Positions 16,368-24,630 of a DNA stretch of 58,920 bases are shown piece by piece. Made by a program: the position numbers and the translations under genes. The notes under the pieces were generated by a model. It saw nothing but the letters and a program-made list of their open reading frames with translations. It had not been told where the DNA came from and did not search any database. Positions within the stretch are counted from its first letter, which is position 1. Every line of letters starts with the position of its first letter. The DNA is from Arthrobacter sp. UNC362MFTsu5.1. Lineage in GTDB: Bacteria > Actinomycetota > Actinomycetes > Actinomycetales > Micrococcaceae. The stretch covers positions 1 to 58,920 of the forward strand of contig NZ_JMLE01000027.1 of the NCBI RefSeq assembly GCF_000685965.1. The letters run 5' to 3'.

Positions 16368-18653
16368 GTGAGGAAAACCAAAATTGCCGTGGCTGGCGTG
16401 GCGGGGGTCGTTCTCGGGATGCTCAGCATCCAGGCCCCGGCCGTAGCCGCACCACCTGTCGACGACGGGTCAACCAGCCCCGCTGCGGCAGTCCGGCAGG
16501 ACAACCGCCCCGGACCGCGGACCAAGGAACTCGTGGAACGGCGCAAGGCGGCCATTGAAAAGGTTGCCAAGGGGCAGGCGAAAGCCAATGGCGACGGCGT
16601 GGTTCAACTGGCGCCGGACAAGTTCGCCGAGGTCGAAACGGCCAAGCAGGACAAGATCTTCACCGTCCTCGCCGAGTTCGGCACCCAGGGCTCGGGCCGT
16701 TTCGGAACGGCACCTGGCCCACTGCACAACACGATTGCCGAACCGGACCGTGCCGTGGACAACACCACGCTCTGGACCAAGGATTTCAGCCCCGCCTACT
16801 ACGAAGAACTCTTCAACGGCAGCGGTGAATCGATGAAGGGCTACTACGAGGCCGTTTCCAACAAAAAGTACTCGGTGACCAACACCGTGACGGACTGGGT
16901 CACGGTGCCCAACAACGGATCCTTCTACGGCGACAACGCCACCGAAGATACCGGCGGTTCATGGGCGTTTGTGCGGGACTCCGGCAATGCCTGGTGGGAT
17001 TCCCAGGTGGCAGCCGGCAAGACACCGGCTGAAATTGACGCTTACCTTGCCCAGTTCGATGTCTGGGACCGCTACGACTTCAACAACAACGGCAATTTCG
17101 ATGAGCCCGATGGCTACATCGACCACTTCCAGGCGGTCCACGCCGGCGAAGGTGAGGAAGGCGGCGGCGGGGCCCTGGGCGAGGATGCCATCTGGTCCCA
17201 CCGCTGGTACGCCTACGGCAACCAGTTCGGCTCCGCCGGACCGGAAGGCAACCTCTCCGGCGGAACCCGGATCGGTTCCTCGAAATACTGGCTCGGCGAC
17301 TACACCACGGAACCTGAGAACGGCGGGGTCGGCGTCTTCGCCCACGAATTCGGACACGACCTCGGACTGCCGGACTTCTATGACACCACGGGCGCCGCAA
17401 CCAACAGCACGGCGTTCTGGACCCTCATGAGCTCCGGTTCCTGGCTGGGCCACGGTGCGGCGGCCGGGGCGGGAATCGGCACCACCCCGGGTCTGATGGG
17501 ACCGGAGGAGAAGCTCTTCCTCGGCTGGCTGGACCACAGCGAGGTGGAACTGGGAACCACAGGTGACTTCGTCCTGAACCCGTCCCAGCTTCAGGCCGAC
17601 GGCACGGACCAGGCCGTCAAGGTCAACCTGCCGGACAAGACCACCACCACCAAATACACCGTTCCCTCCTCGGGGAGCAACGCGTGGTGGACGGGAAGTG
17701 CGGACGGCCTCAACGAATCCTTGACCCATGCCGTCCCGGCACAGTCGAGGGTGACCGTCACGGCGAACGCCTGGTACGACATCGAGGCGAACTACGATTT
17801 CCTCTACGGCGAATATTCCACTGACGGCGGCAAAACCTGGAAATCCGCCGGGCGTGCGCTCAGCGGAGCGGCCGCGTGGGGGCAGGTGCGTTACTCCTAC
17901 GACGCTGGCGGCCTCGAATCGCTGTTCCGCTTCAGGTACCAGACCGACGGCGGCGTCCATAACCCGGGTGCCTTCATTGACGACGTGAAGATCTCGGCGG
18001 GCAAGACCGTGATCCTCAGTGACGACGTCGAGTCCGGTGCAGGGACGTGGACTGCCGGCGGCCAGTGGCAGCTCAGCAGCGGCTCGGTGACGCAGACCAC
18101 CGAGCAGTACTACCTCGTGGAGAACCGTGAGTACGTGGGCTACGACGCAACGCTGGCGGAAGGGCCCTATGCCTTCACCCACAGCATCACGAAACCGAAC
18201 TGGGTCGATTTCTTCAAGTACCAGAACGGCATGCTGGTCTGGTACATCGACGACTCCTACGCGGACAACAACGTTTCGGCCCACCCCGGTGCCGGCTCGG
18301 CCCTGCCGGTGGATGCCAGGCCCGCGCCGTTGAAGTGGTCCGACGGCACCATGCCCGGCAACAGCCGCCAGCCGTTCGACGCAACGTTCGGCCTGGAGGA
18401 CACGGATCCGCTCTGCATCGCGAAGGAAGTGCAGACCGGCACCAAGCGCAGTTCGTCATTCAGCTACCTTGACGCCTGCGCCGTCAGCAGCGCCGCGATC
18501 AGCGTCTTCAAGGACAGCGATCCGATGGCCTACTACAGCGCCGACAACCCCTACGGGAGCGTCAAGGTTGCAGGTCACGGCGTGGAGATTTCCGTAACCT
18601 CCGACGCCGGCACGGACTTGGCGATCCACGTGGTCAACCCTGCACTGAAGTAG
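16368..18653 (+). CDS. Secreted M6-family metalloprotease (immune inhibitor A-like)
   Basis: A 761-residue exported zinc protease. The signal peptide is residues 1-28 (MRKTKIAVAGVAGVVLGMLS, ending AVAAP). A propeptide-like region follows (ELVERRKAAIEKV). The catalytic domain has HEFGHDLGLPDFYD, with H326, E327 and H330 as metal ligands and base, and the later LMSSGSWLG turn. The carboxy half carries beta-sandwich-type segments (DDVESGAGTWTAGGQW). There is no sortase motif, so release to the medium is likely. The start is GTG 16368 with GGGAGG five bases upstream; the frame is open far upstream but that part is the non-coding DnaA-box region and antisense of tag. Confidence 0.92.
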   Translation: MRKTKIAVAGVAGVVLGMLSIQAPAVAAPPVDDGSTSPAAAVRQDNRPGPRTKELVERRKAAIEKVAKGQAKANGDGVVQLAPDKFAEVETAKQDKIFTVLAEFGTQGSGRFGTAPGPLHNTIAEPDRAVDNTTLWTKDFSPAYYEELFNGSGESMKGYYEAVSNKKYSVTNTVTDWVTVPNNGSFYGDNATEDTGGSWAFVRDSGNAWWDSQVAAGKTPAEIDAYLAQFDVWDRYDFNNNGNFDEPDGYIDHFQAVHAGEGEEGGGGALGEDAIWSHRWYAYGNQFGSAGPEGNLSGGTRIGSSKYWLGDYTTEPENGGVGVFAHEFGHDLGLPDFYDTTGAATNSTAFWTLMSSGSWLGHGAAAGAGIGTTPGLMGPEEKLFLGWLDHSEVELGTTGDFVLNPSQLQADGTDQAVKVNLPDKTTTTKYTVPSSGSNAWWTGSADGLNESLTHAVPAQSRVTVTANAWYDIEANYDFLYGEYSTDGGKTWKSAGRALSGAAAWGQVRYSYDAGGLESLFRFRYQTDGGVHNPGAFIDDVKISAGKTVILSDDVESGAGTWTAGGQWQLSSGSVTQTTEQYYLVENREYVGYDATLAEGPYAFTHSITKPNWVDFFKYQNGMLVWYIDDSYADNNVSAHPGAGSALPVDARPAPLKWSDGTMPGNSRQPFDATFGLEDTDPLCIAKEVQTGTKRSSSFSYLDACAVSSAAISVFKDSDPMAYYSADNPYGSVKVAGHGVEISVTSDAGTDLAIHVVNPALK

Positions 18654-18663
18654 GCGCAGGCAA

Positions 18664-18704
18664 CAAAAAAGTCGGACCGGCACACATGCCGGTCCGACTT
18701 TTTT
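18664..18704. terminator. Bidirectional terminator between M6 protease and crgA
   Basis: AAAAAAGTCGGACCGGCA pairs with TGCCGGTCCGACTTTTTT around a four-base loop. A and T runs on both sides make it work in either direction, for the M6 protease gene (+) and crgA (-). Confidence 0.93.
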
Positions 18705-18752
18705 GTGACGCAGGTTTCGTGGGGTCAGATACGAGACCGGGAAAATCTGTGG

Positions 18753-19007
18753 CTAGGAACGCCAGCGGGTGGTCATCAGGAACCCCGCAATGGCGATACC
18801 GAATCCGGCAACGATGTTCCAGGATTCCCACGCCCTGACAGGGAGTGCGCCCTCGCTGATGTAGAAGGTGATGATCCACAGCAGCCCGATGATCATCAGG
18901 CCAAACATGACGGGCTTGAACCACACCGCGTTGGGCTTGTATGCCTGCGATGCAGAAGCCGGCCTGTCCGCGGCGGCGGTCTTCTTTCGTGGCTTTGACT
19001 CGGGCAC
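18753..19007 (-). CDS. crgA: Cell division protein CrgA
   Basis: An 84-residue two-helix membrane protein of the actinobacterial division machinery. It interacts with FtsZ and peptidoglycan synthases at septum or pole in mycobacteria and streptomycetes. The conserved block PNAVWFKPVMFGLMIIGLLW is the first membrane segment. YISEGALPV and the second segment WNIVAGFGIAIAGFLMTTRW follow. I chose GTG 19007 (VPESKPRKK) with GGAGGA just upstream; the longer open frame adds a non-conserved 80-residue extension. Its neighbourhood with the sortase, pabA and the pknB operon is the standard actinobacterial one. Confidence 0.93.
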   Translation of the reverse strand: MPESKPRKKTAAADRPASASQAYKPNAVWFKPVMFGLMIIGLLWIITFYISEGALPVRAWESWNIVAGFGIAIAGFLMTTRWRS

Positions 19008-19183
19008 GGGTCCTCCTCGTCGGGCTGAATCAAGGGCGGGGCCTCCGGCTTGATATCCTGCAGGAAGGAACATGCCGGCGGGGTTGGCGCCTTGGGTCAG
19101 GTCTGAATTCTTACTAGCAGCCAATTCTAGCTGTAGTTCAGAACACACCCGCGCCAGCCCATGCCGCCGATTGAGGAGACCAC

Positions 19184-19972
19184 GTGGTGTTGCTGGAGAA
19201 GGAGACGACCGCTGCCGCGCCGGCGCGCGGCGTCGGAGTTCTCCGGACACTGATCCAGATCGTGGGCGAGCTGCTGATTACGGTGGGAGTCGTCCTCCTT
19301 CTGTTCGTCGCCTGGCAGCTGTGGTGGACCAATGTGGAATCCGATGCCAAGCAGAGCGAGACCATCAAGAACTTCGCACAGGAACTGGGTGGTTCCCCTG
19401 CCCCGGCGGAGTCGCCCGGCCCGGCGGCATCCGCCCCCGCCGATTACGGTCCGCCGAAGGTTGCCGAAGCGCCGGGACACGGCCAAACCATCGGCATCAT
19501 GTACATCCCCCGCTTCGGGGCGGACTACACCCGGCCCATCGTGCAGGGAACTTCAACGGACGTCCTGGACACGCTGGGCCTTGGCCACTACAGCGACACG
19601 GCGATGCCCGGGGCCACCGGAAACTTCGCCGTGGCCGGCCACCGCCAGACGCACGGGGCCGTCCTGGACAATATCCACACCCTCGTGCCCGGCGACAAGA
19701 TCTATGTCCAGACCCGGGACGGATTCTATGTATACGTCTTCCGCAACAACCAGATCGTGCTTCCGTCGGCCACTGACGTGCTGCTTCCGGTGCCCACCCA
19801 GCCCGCAGCCAAGCCCACGGAGGCCTACCTCACCATGACCAGCTGCAATCCCCGCTTCGGTTCGCAGGAGCGCATCATCGCGTATTCCCTGCTGGAGCAC
19901 TGGCAGCCGGCGTCGGCGGGACCGCCGGCAGAAATCGCGGCCCAGGTGGCCAAGGCACTCGGGAAGGGCTGA
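19184..19972 (+). CDS. srtE: Class E sortase
   Basis: A 262-residue membrane transpeptidase that joins LAxTG-type proteins to the cell wall. Residues 20-50 form the anchor (LIQIVGELLITVGVVLLLFV). A Pro/Ala-rich linker follows, then the sortase fold with the active-site His in VAGHRQTHGAVLDNI, Cys221 in TMTSCNPRFG and Arg in the NPRFGSQERI segment. GAGGAG five bases before GTG 19184 fixes the start. It reads away from crgA. A 56-codon membrane gene follows after three bases, then pabA. No LAxTG substrate gene is visible in this window. Confidence 0.92.
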   Translation: MVLLEKETTAAAPARGVGVLRTLIQIVGELLITVGVVLLLFVAWQLWWTNVESDAKQSETIKNFAQELGGSPAPAESPGPAASAPADYGPPKVAEAPGHGQTIGIMYIPRFGADYTRPIVQGTSTDVLDTLGLGHYSDTAMPGATGNFAVAGHRQTHGAVLDNIHTLVPGDKIYVQTRDGFYVYVFRNNQIVLPSATDVLLPVPTQPAAKPTEAYLTMTSCNPRFGSQERIIAYSLLEHWQPASAGPPAEIAAQVAKALGKG

Positions 19973-19975
19973 CCC

Positions 19976-20146
19976 ATGTATGGATGGATTTTCCGCCACT
20001 TGCCGGGACCGCTATGGGTCAGGATTGCCACGGCGCTGGTGCTGCTTGCCGGCGTGCTGGTATTGATGGTTCAGTTCCTCTTCCCCTGGATGTCACAGTT
20101 CACCCAGTTCACCGACTCAACGATTGGTTTAGTAACTCGACAATGA
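19976..20146 (+). CDS. Small membrane protein between sortase and pabA
   Basis: A 56-codon gene starting MYGWIFRHLPGPLWVRIATA and continuing with one hydrophobic segment (LVLLAGVLVLMVQFLFPW), then a short polar tail. It starts three bases after the sortase stop and its own stop overlaps the pabA ATG (ATGA), so it is embedded in a tight operon. Similar small proteins occur at this locus in other actinobacteria, as far as I know. The function is unknown; it may be a sortase or division accessory. Confidence 0.78.
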   Translation: MYGWIFRHLPGPLWVRIATALVLLAGVLVLMVQFLFPWMSQFTQFTDSTIGLVTRQ

Positions 20147-20784
20147 GCGCCACCAAGATCCTGGTCGTAGACAACTACGACAGCTTTGTTTACACCCTGG
20201 TGGGATACCTCCAGGAGCTCGGCGCCGAGACGACGGTGGTCCGCAACGACGACGTCACCCTCGCCGAGGCAATAGAGATGGCGGACGCGCGCGACGGCGT
20301 CCTCATCTCTCCCGGTCCCGGCACCCCCGCGGAGGCAGGCGTCTGCATCGACCTGATCAAATGGTGCGGCAGCCACAGCAAGCCGATGTTCGGCGTCTGC
20401 CTGGGGCACCAGGCGCTGGCTGAGGCCTACGGCGCCACGGTGACGCATGCCCCGGAACTGATGCACGGGAAGACATCCCTCGTGGAGCATGAAGGAGCCA
20501 GCGTTTTCGCCGGACTCCCCTCCCCTGTCACGGCCACGCGCTACCACTCCCTGGCTGCTGTCCGCGAAACCATCCCCGACGTCCTCGAGATCACCGCGCA
20601 GACAGCGAACGGCGTGATCATGGGCCTGCAGCACCGGACGGCACCGCTCTGCGGCGTGCAGTTCCATCCGGAGTCGGTCCTCACCGAGGGCGGATACCAG
20701 ATGCTGGGGAACTGGCTGGAATCCCTCGGCATGACCGGTGCAGCGGAGCGGGCCGCCAAACTGAGCCCGCTCATCCAGCACTAA
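20143..20784 (+). CDS. pabA: Aminodeoxychorismate/anthranilate synthase glutaminase subunit
   Basis: A 213-residue class I glutamine amidotransferase that supplies ammonia for p-aminobenzoate (folate) or anthranilate synthesis. The triad is Cys86 (FGVCLGHQALAEAYG), His175 and Glu177 (GVQFHPESVL). The oxyanion-region PGPGTP is present. I chose ATG 20143 (MSATKILVVDNYDSFVYT), coupled to the preceding small gene; the open frame upstream belongs to shadow sequence. Its position beside crgA and the pknB operon is the same as Rv0013 in Mycobacterium. Confidence 0.94.
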   Translation: MSATKILVVDNYDSFVYTLVGYLQELGAETTVVRNDDVTLAEAIEMADARDGVLISPGPGTPAEAGVCIDLIKWCGSHSKPMFGVCLGHQALAEAYGATVTHAPELMHGKTSLVEHEGASVFAGLPSPVTATRYHSLAAVRETIPDVLEITAQTANGVIMGLQHRTAPLCGVQFHPESVLTEGGYQMLGNWLESLGMTGAAERAAKLSPLIQH

Positions 20785-20857
20785 CGGCACCAGGACTTAT
20801 GGCCTCCCCTGACGGCATCCAACTGACAGCCGGGGCCCGGAAGTCGGGGCGCGGCCC

Positions 20858-22744
20858 CTAGTCGCGGTTGCGGCCGGTCTCGGTAGGCGTAGGCGTGGGG
20901 GTCGGTGTGGGCTTGGGCGCCGGCGCCTTGGCAACCACAATGCTGATGGTCTTCCCCTGCTCCACCAGCGCATTGACCGCGTCGCTCTGATCTGTCACCT
21001 TGCCGGGTTCGACTTCGGAGTTCTCGACTTCCTTCACGTCGATCCCCAGGCCAAGGTTCTTGAGTGCCGTCTCTGCTTCCGCTCTGGGCAGGCCGCGGAG
21101 TTCGGGCATGGCCACCTTGCCGGTGGACACCACGATTTCCACGGTGGTTCCGACGGCGACGGTTTCGCCCGGAGCAGGTTTGGTGGTGATCACGATTCCC
21201 GCCGGCACCGTGGCGCTGTTCGCCATAGTGGTGCCGGGGGCGCCCGCTAGGCCAATCTGCCGCAGGACGTCCCGGGCAGCAGCTTCCGTGCGTCCCGGCA
21301 GGTCAGCCGGGATTTTGACGGCGCTGGGGCCGTCGGAGATGTTCAGGGTTATTTTCGATTCGGGTTCCATCGCTGTACCGGCTGCCGGCACCGTGCCGAT
21401 GGCCGTTCCCTTGGTGATGGTGTCGTGCGGCAGCCTGTTGATCTGAGGGCTCAGCCTCGCGTTGTACAGCCGTTGCAGCGCCTCGGATTCGGTGAGCGCC
21501 GATACGGCGGGCACGTCGACCTTCGCCACGGGAGGCGGCGGCTGGTTCATCATGTTGTACAGCCAGAGGCCGCCGCCGGCCAGGACCAGCAGGGTGAAAA
21601 TGACCAAGGTGGCAATCCACGTCCGACGGCGGGACTTCTGCCGCGGGGTCCGCTCACGTTCGGGCGGGAAGCCGAGCGGAAGATCGTTGGATTCGGAAGG
21701 TTCGTAAACCTGGGCGGGAATCGCCTGGTCGTCGCCGAGTGTGTCATTGAGCGGCCGGAGCCGGCCGCTGGGCGAATCGTCAAGGAACGCAGCGCCCGTC
21801 AGCGCGTAGGGGGCGGCCTGCGCCGTCCGCTCCGCGGCCGGGTTGTTGGCGTCCGTCGGTTCCTCGCCCGCCGCCGCGTCCGGCACGGAGACGCCATTGC
21901 GTGCCGCCCGGAGGGCCCGCTGGAACGCGGCCGCGTCCTGGAAACGGTCGGCCCGGTTCTTTTGGAGGGCCTTGACCAGCACGCTGTCCAGGGCCTCTGA
22001 TACCTCGGGGTTGAGGCTGCTGGCCAGTCCCGGAATCTCACGGACGTGCTGGTAGGCGACGGAAACGGGACTATCGCCAACAAAGGGGGGCCGCCCCGTC
22101 AGCATTTCATACAGCAGGCAGGCCGCTGAGTACAGGTCGCTGCGGGCGTCCACGGTTTCGCCGCGGGCCTGTTCCGGTGACAGGTACTGGGCGGTGCCCA
22201 CCACGGCCTGGGTCTGGGTCATGGTGGCGGACGAATCAGCCATGGCCCGGGCAATCCCGAAATCCATGACCTTGATGGTGTCCGAGTCTTCGCAGAACAT
22301 CACATTCGCGGGCTTGATATCCCGGTGGACGATTCCTGCCCGGTGGCTGTACTCGAGGGCCGAGAGCACGCCCAGGGTGAAGTCGATGGCATGGTCAATG
22401 CTGACTTCCTTCGCGCGGATCAGATCCCTCAGGGTCTTCCCGGACACGAATTCCATCACGATGTACGGCACGCGGACGGTGTCCTCGGGGCCGCCGGGCA
22501 CCGCGTGGTCACCGGTGTCGTAAATGGCAACAATCGAAGGATGGTTCAAGGCTGCCACGGCCTGGGCTTCGCGCTTGAACCGTGCCTGGAACTGCGGATC
22601 CCGGGCAAGATCCGGGCGCAGCAGCTTGATGGCCACTGTCCTGCCGAGCCGCGTATCAACGCCGCGGTGGACGTCTGCCATGCCGCCGCGGCCAATCAGC
22701 TCACCGAGTTCGTACCGTCCGTTGAGGACGCGCTGGGTATTCAC
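20858..22744 (-). CDS. pknB: Ser/Thr protein kinase PknB with three PASTA domains
   Basis: A 628-residue membrane kinase that senses muropeptides or lipid II and controls growth and division. The kinase domain spans about residues 8-270: Gly loop IGRGGMADVHRG, Lys40, HRDIKPANVMF (H140-D142), DFG (161) and GTAQYLSPEQARG. The membrane helix is WIATLVIFTLLVLAGGGLWL. Three extracellular PASTA repeats follow, including VDVPAVSALTESEAL and VAMPELRGLPRAEAETAL. The end is a Lys/Pro/Thr tail (PTPTPTPTPTETG). I chose GTG 22744 (VNTQRVLNGRYELGELIG). It is the last gene of the fhaA-fhaB-pstP-rodA-pbpA-pknA-pknB operon. Confidence 0.95.
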   Translation of the reverse strand: MNTQRVLNGRYELGELIGRGGMADVHRGVDTRLGRTVAIKLLRPDLARDPQFQARFKREAQAVAALNHPSIVAIYDTGDHAVPGGPEDTVRVPYIVMEFVSGKTLRDLIRAKEVSIDHAIDFTLGVLSALEYSHRAGIVHRDIKPANVMFCEDSDTIKVMDFGIARAMADSSATMTQTQAVVGTAQYLSPEQARGETVDARSDLYSAACLLYEMLTGRPPFVGDSPVSVAYQHVREIPGLASSLNPEVSEALDSVLVKALQKNRADRFQDAAAFQRALRAARNGVSVPDAAAGEEPTDANNPAAERTAQAAPYALTGAAFLDDSPSGRLRPLNDTLGDDQAIPAQVYEPSESNDLPLGFPPERERTPRQKSRRRTWIATLVIFTLLVLAGGGLWLYNMMNQPPPPVAKVDVPAVSALTESEALQRLYNARLSPQINRLPHDTITKGTAIGTVPAAGTAMEPESKITLNISDGPSAVKIPADLPGRTEAAARDVLRQIGLAGAPGTTMANSATVPAGIVITTKPAPGETVAVGTTVEIVVSTGKVAMPELRGLPRAEAETALKNLGLGIDVKEVENSEVEPGKVTDQSDAVNALVEQGKTISIVVAKAPAPKPTPTPTPTPTETGRNRD

Positions 22745-22800
22745 TGGAAGGCTGTCCTCTCTGTGCGACGGGAGGCGGGGTGAGTCCGGCACTGTGCGCC

Positions 22801-24630
22801 TTAGTTCGACGTCGACGTGGTGGGGGTGGGCAGGAGTTCCTGGGCGAGGTGGTACGTCACGACGGACCCGGCGGGCACCTTGCTGCCGGCGCCCGGTTCC
22901 GAACTGACGAAGGTCCCGGCCTTCTGACCTGCGCTGCCGGGAACATCTGCACCCTTGACCCAACGCAGACCGGCGTCCTCGATGGCCTTCTGTGTTTGCG
23001 ACTCGGAACTGCCTACGCCGATCGCGGGCACAGAGGACTCCGGGGCCGGTTCCTGGCCCTTGGAATAGGTGACGGTGATGGTCTCGCCGGGAGCCACCGG
23101 ACCGGACGGTTCGATGTTGGTGACCGTTCCCTCCGGCTTGTCGCTGAACACCGGGTCACCCTTGACGGTGAGCCCCATGCCCACGAGCTGGCTGCGGACG
23201 GTGTTGTACGGCTGGCCCAGGTAGGCATCCGGGATCAGGTTGATGGTTTCCGGAGTGGACTGCGTGGGCGTCGGGCTCGCGCTCGAGGCTGTGGGGCTCG
23301 CCGAGGTTGACGTCGGCGAAGCGCTGCGGCTGGTGGGCTTGGCGCTGGTCGAGGTGGAAGAAGATTCGGCCGGGCCGGACGGGGAGAAGATGCCGGCCTG
23401 CGTGAGCATGACACCTATCAGCGCGAACAGGACGAGCACGATGAGGGCGATGAGCGGCCACGTCCACGGGCTGCGGCCCTTGCGCTGCGGTTCGTCCACC
23501 GGTTCGTCGTAGCGGTCCTGCTCCTCTTCCTGGTCCCAGCTGCGCTGCGCGGCCAGGGCGTCGGCGCGTGACAGCGTGCTGTGCGGACCCGCGGGTGCGG
23601 CAGCTGCCGCTCCTGCCGCGAGCCCGGCTGCAGCGCCGGCGCCGGCGGCGCCAACCACCGGAAGTGCGGAAGTCGTCGTCGTCGATTTGTCCTTTTCAGG
23701 GGATTCGATGACGCCGGTTGCGGCGGTGGGGATATCCACCGGCGCGGTGATCGGCCCCGTGGCCGCCTCGAAGAGCAGCATTCCGGGGACGGCGGCGTGT
23801 GCAGCGGCGATGTCACCGTTACGGATGGCTTCCGCTGCCTCGGACAGCTTGATGGCGTTGGCCGGGCGGTTCTTGGGGTCCTTGGCGAGCATGGACATCA
23901 GGAGGGCCCGTACCGGCGTCGGCAGGGTTTCGGGAAGGGGCGGCGGGGCGTCGTTCACCTGGGCAAGCGCGATGGCGATCTGCGATTCACCGGAGAACGG
24001 ACGGTGTCCCGTGAGGCACTCGTAGCCGATGACGCCGAGGGAGTAGATGTCCGAGGCGCCCGTGGCCGTCTGGCCGGTGGCCTGTTCCGGTGCGAGGTAC
24101 TGGGCGGTGCCCATGACCTGTCCGGTCTGGGTCAGCGGGACCTGGTCCGCCAGCCGGGCGATGCCGAAGTCGGTCACCTTGACGCGGCCGTCCGGGGTGA
24201 TCAGCAGGTTGCCGGGCTTGATGTCGCGGTGCACCAGGCCCTGTGAGTGGGCCACGGACAGGGCGCGGGCAGTCTGGGCGATCATGGACAGCGTACGGTC
24301 CGGGGACAGCACCTGTTCGCGCTCGATGATGCTGCTCAGCGGATGGCCCGGGACCAGCTCCATCACGAGGTAGGCCGAGCCCTCTTCTTCGCCGTAGTCA
24401 AAGACATTGGCGATGCCGACGTGATTCAGCAGCGCCGTGTGGCGCGCCTCGGCACGGAAGCGCTGGAGGAACCCGGGATCGCCCGTGTACTCCTCTTTGA
24501 GCACCTTGATGGCGACAATCCTGCCAAGGATAAGATCCTTGGCTTTCCAGACTTCTCCCATCCCGCCAATCGCAATACGCGTGGTCAGCTGGAATCTCCC
24601 GCCGAGGGTGATTCCCGATGTAGGCCTCAC
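22801..24630 (-). CDS. pknA: Ser/Thr protein kinase PknA with PASTA domains
   Basis: A 609-residue kinase beginning RPTSGITLGGRFQLTTRIA. The catalytic domain has IAIGGMGEVWKA, Lys42, HRDIKPGNLLI, DFGIARLAD and GTAQYLAPEQATG. An Ala/Gly-rich linker leads to the helix WPLIALIVLVLFALIGVML. A long Ser/Thr/Pro linker and two PASTA-like repeats (LIPDAYLGQPYNTVRSQL and VPAIGVGSSESQTQKAIEDA) complete the extracellular part. Mycobacterial PknA usually lacks PASTA repeats; their presence here is the common form in Micrococcales. The GTG start overlaps the pbpA stop by four bases. Confidence 0.93.
   Translation of the reverse strand: MRPTSGITLGGRFQLTTRIAIGGMGEVWKAKDLILGRIVAIKVLKEEYTGDPGFLQRFRAEARHTALLNHVGIANVFDYGEEEGSAYLVMELVPGHPLSSIIEREQVLSPDRTLSMIAQTARALSVAHSQGLVHRDIKPGNLLITPDGRVKVTDFGIARLADQVPLTQTGQVMGTAQYLAPEQATGQTATGASDIYSLGVIGYECLTGHRPFSGESQIAIALAQVNDAPPPLPETLPTPVRALLMSMLAKDPKNRPANAIKLSEAAEAIRNGDIAAAHAAVPGMLLFEAATGPITAPVDIPTAATGVIESPEKDKSTTTTSALPVVGAAGAGAAAGLAAGAAAAAPAGPHSTLSRADALAAQRSWDQEEEQDRYDEPVDEPQRKGRSPWTWPLIALIVLVLFALIGVMLTQAGIFSPSGPAESSSTSTSAKPTSRSASPTSTSASPTASSASPTPTQSTPETINLIPDAYLGQPYNTVRSQLVGMGLTVKGDPVFSDKPEGTVTNIEPSGPVAPGETITVTYSKGQEPAPESSVPAIGVGSSESQTQKAIEDAGLRWVKGADVPGSAGQKAGTFVSSEPGAGSKVPAGSVVTYHLAQELLPTPTTSTSN

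Noticed and set aside
19007..19250. Longer 165-residue form of CrgA
   Set aside because: The amino-terminal extension is not CrgA-like and would overlap the sortase start region; GTG 19007 has a good ribosome-binding site.
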